This document shows positions 1 through 4,558 of a DNA stretch of 6,657 bases, one piece after another (the first letter of the stretch is position 1; each line of letters begins with the position of its first letter). The notes under the pieces were generated by a model that saw only the letters and a program-made list of their open reading frames with translations, was not told the DNA's origin and did no database searches. Location of the stretch: the NCBI GenBank assembly GCA_934777095.1, contig CAKVNP010000121.1:1-6657 (forward strand). The letters are read 5' to 3'. Origin of the DNA: an uncultured Clostridium sp. (GTDB taxonomy: Bacteria > Bacillota > Clostridia > Clostridiales > Clostridiaceae). Made by a program: the position numbers and the translations under genes.

Positions 1-72
1 ACTTAATCCTGTTACTGGATATTGCTGTCTTTTAACAGCAGAAATTATAAATTCAGATTTTTTAATTATCAC
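1..72 (-). CDS. engB: Ribosome biogenesis GTP-binding protein EngB/YsxC (YihA family), N-terminal 24 codons only
   Basis: Partial gene that runs off the left window edge; only the first 24 codons are visible. The frame starts with GTG at 70-72 and reads (M)IIKK, then SEFIISAVKRQQYPVTG, then LS. This matches the amino-terminal lead-in of EngB/YsxC, where an 'EFI-SAV---QYP' segment precedes the P-loop; the GTPase motifs themselves lie outside the window. From family knowledge, EngB is an essential small GTPase for late 50S ribosomal subunit assembly. A GGAG at 82-85, inside the last lon codons, is nine bases from the GTG and supports this start. The gene overlaps the lon stop by 11 bases and no terminator intervenes, so it is very likely co-transcribed and translationally coupled with lon. 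The lon-ysxC order is conserved in Firmicutes and is independent support. Confidence 0.88.
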   Translation of the reverse strand, partial: MIIKKSEFIISAVKRQQYPVTGLS

Positions 73-2389
73 TATTTTCAACTCCAACTAGTGCATTTTC
101 TAATACTTCTTCAACATTTTCCGCAAAAATCAATTTAAGATTTTTCTTTATTGATGAAGGTATTTTCTTTGCATCTTTTTCATTTTCTTTTGGTAATATA
201 ATTGTATCTATTCCTATTCTATGAGAAGCAAGACATTTTTCTTTCACTCCTCCAATAGGAAGCACTTTTCCTGTTAAAGTAACTTCGCCTGTCATCGCGA
301 TATTTCCTTTGACCTTTTTCTTAGATAAAGCAGAAACTAATGCTGTCACCATTGTTACACCTGCTGATGGTCCATCTTTAGGCACTGCACCTTCAGGAAC
401 ATGTATATGAATATCATTATTCTTATAGAAATCAACTTTGATTCCATATTTATCGGCATTTGCTCTTACATAGCTATAGGCTGTTTTTGCAGATTCCTGC
501 ATTACATCACCTAATTTTCCAGTAAGCTCTAACTTACCGCTGCCTTTCATTACAGCAACTTCTACTGGCAGAGTATCTCCACCATATGCTGTCCACGCTA
601 GCCCTGTCACTACACCAACTTGATCTTTCTTAGCAGATACTTCAAATTCAAATATTTTATCACCTAAATATTTAGTTAAGTTATTGCTCGTAATAGAGAC
701 TTGTTTTTTCTCCCCCTTAACCATTTCAGTAATAGATTTTCTAACAACTTTATTAACTTGTCTTTCTAGATTTCTTACCCCTGATTCTCTAGTATAATCA
801 TTAACTATATCCCTAATTGCTCCATCAGATATCTTAATTGTATCTTCTTTTACATTATGTTCTAATAATGCCTTAGGAATAAGGTGTCTTTTTGCTATAT
901 TAATCTTTTCTTCATAAGTATAACCAGACACCTCAATTATCTCCATTCTATCCATTAGTGGTCTTGGGACTGTTTCTAATGAATTAGCAGTAGTAATAAA
1001 TAATGTGTTAGATAAATCAAAGTCAACTTCCATAAAACTATCTCTAAATGTTTTATTCTGCTTTGGATCTAATACTTCTAATAATGCATCAGCTGGATTT
1101 CCTTTATAATCTGCACTTAACTTATCTATTTCATCTAATAAGATAAGAGGATTATTAGCACCTGCTTCTTTTAATGCATAAATTATTCTACCTGGCATAG
1201 CACCAATATAAGTTCTTCTATGACCTCTTATTTCAGCTTCATCTTTCATTCCACCAAGAGAAATTCTTGCAAATTTTCTATTTAAAGCCTTTGCTACAGA
1301 TTGTGCAATAGAACTTTTTCCCACTCCCGGAGGACCAACTAAACATAGTATAGGACCTTTTAATGATTTAGTATATTGCTTTACAGCTAAATATTCTAAT
1401 ATTCTTTCCTTAACTTCTTCTAAGCCATAGTGTTCACTATCTAATACTTCCTCAGCCTTCTTTAAGTCAAAGGAATCCTTTGTAGATTTATTCCATGGTA
1501 AAGCTACCACCCAATCAAGATAAGTTCTAATATTATTTGCATCACTCGAATAAGCTGACTTTAGCTTTTTTAGTTCATATTCAGCCTTTTCACGAATAGC
1601 TTTAGGCATTTTGCATTTCTTTATTTTTTCAGCATACTCATCTAATTCATTTTTTTCTTCATCTTCACCAAGTTCTTCTTGGATGACCTTCATCTGCTCT
1701 CTTAAGAAATATTCCTTATTAGATTTATCAAGTCTGCTCTTAACCTTTTTACCAATAGATTTTTCTATTTTTACAACTTCTATCTGTTCATTAATAAAAC
1801 CAATCAGTTTTTCAATTCTTTCCTTTATACTGATTGTTTCAAGAATCTGCTGTTTCTTTTCTTCTTCAAGATGAATATATGCTGCTATTAAATCTGCAGC
1901 TTTACCTAATTCCTCTTCTTTAGATATTGTTTGAAGTACTTTACTTTCTTCTCCTTCTGTTGCTAGAACATATTGTGAAAAAGTCTCACTTAATAAATTT
2001 CTTAAAGCTCTATCTTCAGCGCCTTGTAAAGTATCAACATCGCTCTCTATCTTTTCTATGACAGCTTCCATATACTTGCCATCATTTTTTACATCAACTA
2101 TTGAAGCTCTTTGAACTCCTTCAACCAACACTCTTGTAATATCCTTAGGCAGCTTTAATATCTGCTTAACTTTACATATGGTACCAATAGAATAGATTTC
2201 TTCTCTTTTTGGTTCCTCAACCTCAGGATTAATTTGAGATACTAAAAATATTTCGCCATCTTTTAACATTGCTTCTTCTAAAGCTAAAATTGATTTTTCC
2301 CTACCTACATCGAAATGTATAATCATATTGGGAAAAATAGTAATCCCTCTCAATGGAATTGTCGGCAAAGTAAAACAACCTTTATTCAT
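62..2389 (-). CDS. lon: ATP-dependent serine endoprotease Lon (LonA type)
   Basis: Full-length 775-residue bacterial Lon, the usual size. It is a cytoplasmic hexamer that unfolds and degrades misfolded and regulatory proteins using ATP. The N-terminal LonN substrate-binding domain covers about residues 6-200 (opening LPTIPLRGITIFPNM), followed by a charged coiled-coil region at about 200-260. The AAA+ module has Walker A GPPGVGKS at 352-359, Walker B LILLDEIDK at 415-423, sensor-1 Asn469 and sensor-2 Arg539 in ESGVRNLER. The C-terminal protease domain carries the Ser-Lys dyad: Ser675 in KDGPSAG and Lys718 in GGVKEK, 43 residues apart as in E. coli Lon. All catalytic residues are intact. The ATG at 2387-2389 follows a purine-rich GGAGGGGG SD at 2393-2400. 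A separate sigma-A-type promoter lies upstream. The upstream neighbour is its paralogue lonB; engB overlaps its 3' end. LonA (with LonN) is distinguished from LonB by this N-terminal domain. Confidence 0.98.
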   Translation of the reverse strand: MNKGCFTLPTIPLRGITIFPNMIIHFDVGREKSILALEEAMLKDGEIFLVSQINPEVEEPKREEIYSIGTICKVKQILKLPKDITRVLVEGVQRASIVDVKNDGKYMEAVIEKIESDVDTLQGAEDRALRNLLSETFSQYVLATEGEESKVLQTISKEEELGKAADLIAAYIHLEEEKKQQILETISIKERIEKLIGFINEQIEVVKIEKSIGKKVKSRLDKSNKEYFLREQMKVIQEELGEDEEKNELDEYAEKIKKCKMPKAIREKAEYELKKLKSAYSSDANNIRTYLDWVVALPWNKSTKDSFDLKKAEEVLDSEHYGLEEVKERILEYLAVKQYTKSLKGPILCLVGPPGVGKSSIAQSVAKALNRKFARISLGGMKDEAEIRGHRRTYIGAMPGRIIYALKEAGANNPLILLDEIDKLSADYKGNPADALLEVLDPKQNKTFRDSFMEVDFDLSNTLFITTANSLETVPRPLMDRMEIIEVSGYTYEEKINIAKRHLIPKALLEHNVKEDTIKISDGAIRDIVNDYTRESGVRNLERQVNKVVRKSITEMVKGEKKQVSITSNNLTKYLGDKIFEFEVSAKKDQVGVVTGLAWTAYGGDTLPVEVAVMKGSGKLELTGKLGDVMQESAKTAYSYVRANADKYGIKVDFYKNNDIHIHVPEGAVPKDGPSAGVTMVTALVSALSKKKVKGNIAMTGEVTLTGKVLPIGGVKEKCLASHRIGIDTIILPKENEKDAKKIPSSIKKNLKLIFAENVEEVLENALVGVENSDN

Positions 2390-2392
2390 TTT

Positions 2393-2400
2393 CCCCCTCC
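2393..2400 (-). promoter_or_regulatory. Ribosome binding site of lon
   Basis: On the minus strand the sequence reads GGAGGGGG followed by AAA and the ATG. The GGAGG core is six bases from the start codon, which fixes the lon start at 2389. Confidence 0.85.
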
Positions 2401-2416
2401 ATTCTAATCCTCTTGA

Positions 2417-2433
2417 TTAAATATTTTATTTAA
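2417..2433. repeat. AT-rich inverted repeat at the predicted lon transcription start
   Basis: The minus strand reads TTAAATA-AAA-TATTTAA, a perfect 7-bp inverted repeat with a 3-base centre. One G-T wobble and one G-C pair extend it to nine pairs if transcribed. It begins about eight bases after the -10 hexamer of the lon promoter, so it would overlap or directly follow the transcription start. It could be a repressor operator or a small 5' UTR hairpin. In DNA this AT-rich a chance palindrome is quite possible. It does not match the CtsR direct-repeat or HrcA CIRCE sites as I know them. Confidence 0.35.
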
Positions 2434-2440
2434 CCTTTTT

Positions 2441-2469
2441 AGTATACACATAAAAACATTTTTTTTCAA
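2441..2469 (-). promoter_or_regulatory. Sigma-A-type promoter of lon
   Basis: On the minus strand a -35 hexamer TTGAAA (2464-2469) and a -10 hexamer TATACT (2441-2446) are separated by exactly 17 bases. Each is one mismatch from the TTGACA and TATAAT consensus. The predicted start of transcription is near 2434, giving a 5' UTR of about 45 bases to the lon ATG. This would give lon expression independent of lonB. Confidence 0.72.
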
Positions 2470-2505
2470 CTTTTAGCCGCCATTATTCCATAGAAAGAAC
2501 TATAT

Positions 2506-2534
2506 CTATAGCTAAATTTCGCCTTTAGCTATAG
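2506..2534 (-). terminator. Hairpin after lonB, possible weak intrinsic terminator
   Basis: A perfect 11-bp inverted repeat (CTATAGCTAAA / TTTAGCTATAG) with a 7-base loop GGCGAAA on the minus strand starts 11 bases after the lonB stop codon. The stem is AT-rich, and the minus-strand sequence after it (ATATAGTTCTTTCT) is only moderately U-rich, so termination is probably partial; some readthrough into lon is plausible. On the plus strand the stem is followed by a better T run at 2541-2546, but there is no plus-strand gene to terminate. It may instead protect the lonB 3' end. Confidence 0.5.
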
Positions 2535-2544
2535 GTTATATTTT

Positions 2545-4215
2545 TTATTGATATTTTGATGATTTTGCTGATAAAATATCTATCTTTTCTACAGGAAGAT
2601 TTTTACCAAAAACAACCTCAATAACTTCCTCAATTTTAGATACAGGTATAATTTCTACGCCATCATCTTTTTCAAAAGATTCATGCCAATTATCTATTGG
2701 GATAATTATCTTATTTGCACCAGCCTTTTTAGCTGCCGTTATTTTAGCGTTAATACCGCCTATTGGCTTTATTAGTCCAGACAAACTTATCTCACCAGTC
2801 ATTGCAATTTTACTATTTACAGGCATTACTTTAATTGCACTATATATAGCAGTAGCAATTGTTATTCCTGCAGAAGGTCCATCTACTGGAATACCACCGG
2901 GGATATTAACATGGATATCAAACTCATCACCAGAAATATCATACACATTATTTAAAGCAGTAAGTACATTTTCTATTGAAGAATATGCTGTACTTTTACG
3001 CTTAACCTTTCTATTATTTGAAGTAAGTTCTTCTTCTTCAATTATCCCTGAAATTTTAAGAGTTCCCTTGCCTGATTTATTTTTTTTAGCTGTAGCTTCC
3101 ACCTCTATCACAATACCAAGATTCCCACTGTGTACTGCTAAACCATTTACAATACCTACTCTTAATTCATCTTTAAGTTTCTTATCAATTATTTCTGTAT
3201 ATTCTCCATTTTCAATAACCCATTTTATATCTTCTACTGTAATATTGGAACGCTCCTCATTAATAGCAATTCCTGAGCATAATTGCACTAAATTAACAAC
3301 TTCCCTGCCATTGCTGCAATGCCTGCTGATCATCTCTAAACCTGCATCAGATACATTTAAATTAATCTTTTTTATAGTATTTTCTGCAATTTCCCTTATT
3401 TCTTTTATTTGCAACGGTCTAAAAAATATTTCTACACATCTTGACCTAATAGCTGGGATTATTTCTTCAGGACTTCTTGTAGTTGCTCCAATAAGCCTAA
3501 AGTCTGCTGGTAATCCTCTATCAAACACTTCTTTTATATATGAAGGCATATTAGGATCTTCTGCACTGTAATATGAACTATCTAAAAATACCTTTCTATC
3601 TTCAAGTACCTTCAATAACTTATTAAGCTCAATTGGATGTAATTCACCAATTTCATCAATAAAAAGTATACCTCCGTGAGCCTTTGTTACTGCTCCTGGT
3701 TTTGGCTGTGGTATTCCTGCTACACCTAAAGCACCTGCACCTTGATAAATTGGATCATGTACTGACCCAATAAGTGGATCTGCTATGCCTCTTTCATCAA
3801 ATCTTAAAGTAGTAGCATCAATTTCTACAAACTTTGCTTCTTTCCTAAATGGTGAATTACTTACTTTCTTTGCATATTCTAATACTAGTCTTGCTGCAGC
3901 CGTTTTCCCAATTCCAGGAGGCCCATAAATAATTACATGTTGTGGATTAGGCCCACATATAGCAGCTTTTAAAGCTTTTATCCCATCTTCCTGTCCAATA
4001 ATATCCTCAAAAGATGATGGCCTGCTTTTTTCTGTTAAAGGTTCAGTGAGCTTAATGCTACGCAACTTTAATAGATTTTCCATTTCTTTTTTATTTTCCC
4101 TATCGACAACAGTATTCTTGCTATGGCTAGCTTTATTACTATTGAAAAGATAAATAATAAATAAAATCATCATAACGATTTGCAGAAACATTAATAATTC
4201 AGTCATCTTATTCAT
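2545..4215 (-). CDS. lonB: Membrane-anchored ATP-dependent protease LonB (sporulation-type Lon)
   Basis: A 556-residue Lon-family protease matching the length of Bacillus LonB (about 550). It lacks the LonN domain and instead begins with one hydrophobic segment (about residues 7-24) likely to anchor it in the membrane with the body in the cytoplasm. The AAA+ module has Walker A GPPGIGKT at 98-105, Walker B ILFIDEIGEL at 183-192, a GATTRSPEE sensor region at about 243-251 and an IRSRC arginine-finger-like motif at 256-260. The C-terminal Lon protease domain has the catalytic dyad Ser448 (VDGPSAG) and Lys491 (GGINAK), 43 residues apart. All key residues are intact. In Bacillus, LonB is a forespore protein under sigma-F; the role here is inferred. 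The start at 4215 is favoured by gene length, but the SD is 22 bases away and an in-frame TAA abuts the ATG. An internal ATG at 4204-4206 is an alternative. The lonB-lon-engB order supports the call. Confidence 0.95.
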   Translation of the reverse strand: MNKMTELLMFLQIVMMILFIIYLFNSNKASHSKNTVVDRENKKEMENLLKLRSIKLTEPLTEKSRPSSFEDIIGQEDGIKALKAAICGPNPQHVIIYGPPGIGKTAAARLVLEYAKKVSNSPFRKEAKFVEIDATTLRFDERGIADPLIGSVHDPIYQGAGALGVAGIPQPKPGAVTKAHGGILFIDEIGELHPIELNKLLKVLEDRKVFLDSSYYSAEDPNMPSYIKEVFDRGLPADFRLIGATTRSPEEIIPAIRSRCVEIFFRPLQIKEIREIAENTIKKINLNVSDAGLEMISRHCSNGREVVNLVQLCSGIAINEERSNITVEDIKWVIENGEYTEIIDKKLKDELRVGIVNGLAVHSGNLGIVIEVEATAKKNKSGKGTLKISGIIEEEELTSNNRKVKRKSTAYSSIENVLTALNNVYDISGDEFDIHVNIPGGIPVDGPSAGITIATAIYSAIKVMPVNSKIAMTGEISLSGLIKPIGGINAKITAAKKAGANKIIIPIDNWHESFEKDDGVEIIPVSKIEEVIEVVFGKNLPVEKIDILSAKSSKYQ

Positions 4216-4244
4216 TTACATCAACATGTAAATTCTTCCCTCCT
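4215..4244 (-). promoter_or_regulatory. Unusual lonB translation-initiation region: distant SD, hairpin and mini-ORF
   Basis: A strong SD, AGGAGGG, lies at 4238-4244 on the minus strand, 22 bases upstream of the lonB ATG, too far for normal use. Between them is a perfect inverted repeat, TTTACAT-GTTG-ATGTAAA (4215-4232), whose last base is the A of the start codon. If folded, it loops out the spacer and brings the SD to about five or six bases from the ATG. The same stretch encodes ATG TTG ATG TAA (4216-4227), a three-codon ORF ten bases from the SD, in frame with lonB, whose stop directly touches the lonB ATG. Termination and reinitiation is the competing explanation. What is seen is the arrangement; its function is inferred. 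Confidence 0.55.
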
Positions 4245-4264
4245 ATTTTTTATATTATCATTGG

Positions 4265-4294
4265 TATTATTCACTTCTCTAAATAGTTTTATTC
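4265..4294 (-). promoter_or_regulatory. Candidate sporulation (sigma-F-like) promoter of lonB
   Basis: On the minus strand, GAATA (4290-4294) and GTGAATAATA (4265-4274) are separated by 15 bases. From memory of the Bacillus sigma-F consensus (GyATA-type -35, GGnrAnAnTw-type -10), the -35 differs at one position and the -10 at one. The predicted start near 4258 leaves the SD at 4238-4244 inside the transcript. Bacillus lonB is sigma-F dependent, which motivated the search, so there is some confirmation bias. An alternative is a weak sigma-A promoter, TTGAAT (4301-4306), 17 bases, TTTAGA (4278-4283). One or other is expected because a strong terminator separates lonB from feoB. Confidence 0.35.
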
Positions 4295-4313
4295 CATTTA
4301 ATTCAATATAATT

Positions 4314-4325
4314 GTAAATATTTAC
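4314..4325. repeat. 12-bp perfect palindrome upstream of lonB
   Basis: GTAAATATTTAC is its own reverse complement. It lies about 20 bases upstream of the candidate lonB -35 element and 20 bases past the feo terminator stem-loop, where an operator or activator site could sit. It may equally be chance in AT-rich DNA. I do not recognise a specific regulator. Confidence 0.25.
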
Positions 4326-4344
4326 TTTATTTTACTGCTGTACA

Positions 4345-4379
4345 TAACAAAAACCCCCGGTATATTATTCCGAGGGTTT
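4345..4379 (-). terminator. Intrinsic terminator of the feoB unit
   Basis: On the minus strand, AAACCCTCGG (4370-4379) pairs with CCGGGGGTTT (4351-4360) through ten pairs, including one G-U, around a 9-base loop. The T-rich tail TTTTTGTT follows directly, counting the last stem bases. The stem starts 14 bases after the stop of the small cysteine-rich gene. It is a classic rho-independent terminator and should insulate lonB from feo transcription. The plus strand also has a T-rich tail, so it could work in both directions. Confidence 0.92.
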
Positions 4380-4393
4380 ATTTTATTAATTCA

Positions 4394-4531
4394 TTAATGA
4401 CAATGACCACCACATCGTCTGCAGTCGCAGCCACATTGAATTGATTTTCCTTGTTTCTTATCTTTTACTAATTTTCTAATGATTAATGATAATACTATCA
4501 GTAATGCTCCACCTACTATAGCAGTTCCCAT
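4394..4531 (-). CDS. FeoB-associated cysteine-rich membrane protein (small)
   Basis: A 45-residue protein with an N-terminal hydrophobic helix (about residues 2-18, GTAIVGGALLIVLSLII), then a basic stretch (RKLVKDKKQGK) and a cysteine-rich tail CGCDCRRCGGHCH. The five cysteines (33, 35, 37, 40, 44) are spaced C-x-C-x-C-x2-C-x3-C, with histidines at 43 and 45. This is the architecture of the FeoB-associated Cys-rich family (FeoB_associated, Pfam PF12669 as I recall it) found after feoB in many Firmicutes. The positive-inside rule would put the tail in the cytoplasm. Binding of iron or another metal near the FeoB exit is plausible, but the family's function is not established. The ATG at 4529-4531 has a perfect GGAGG SD seven bases away (4539-4543). 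It starts 27 bases after the feoB stop and is followed by a strong terminator, so it is the last gene of the feo operon. Confidence 0.92.
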   Translation of the reverse strand: MGTAIVGGALLIVLSLIIRKLVKDKKQGKSIQCGCDCRRCGGHCH

Positions 4532-4558
4532 GCAGATACCTCCATACTATTCATTTAT

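Noticed and set aside
1611..1874. Plus-strand open frame of 87 codons
   Set aside because: It lies wholly inside lon on the opposite strand, is dominated by Ser/Phe/Ile from antisense of Lys/Glu-rich codons, and resembles no known protein.
2390..2470. CtsR or HrcA (CIRCE) heat-shock operator upstream of lon
   Set aside because: No TTAGCACTC-type inverted repeat and no tandem GGTCAAA heptads are present; GGTTAAA near 2429-2435 has no second heptad.
2506..2534. Terminator for a plus-strand transcript
   Set aside because: The plus strand has a T run after the stem, but no convincing plus-strand gene lies upstream.
3068..3571. Plus-strand open frame of 167 codons
   Set aside because: It is antisense to the lonB ATPase region, which is clearly coding, and has low-information Ser/Ile/Leu composition and no recognisable motif.
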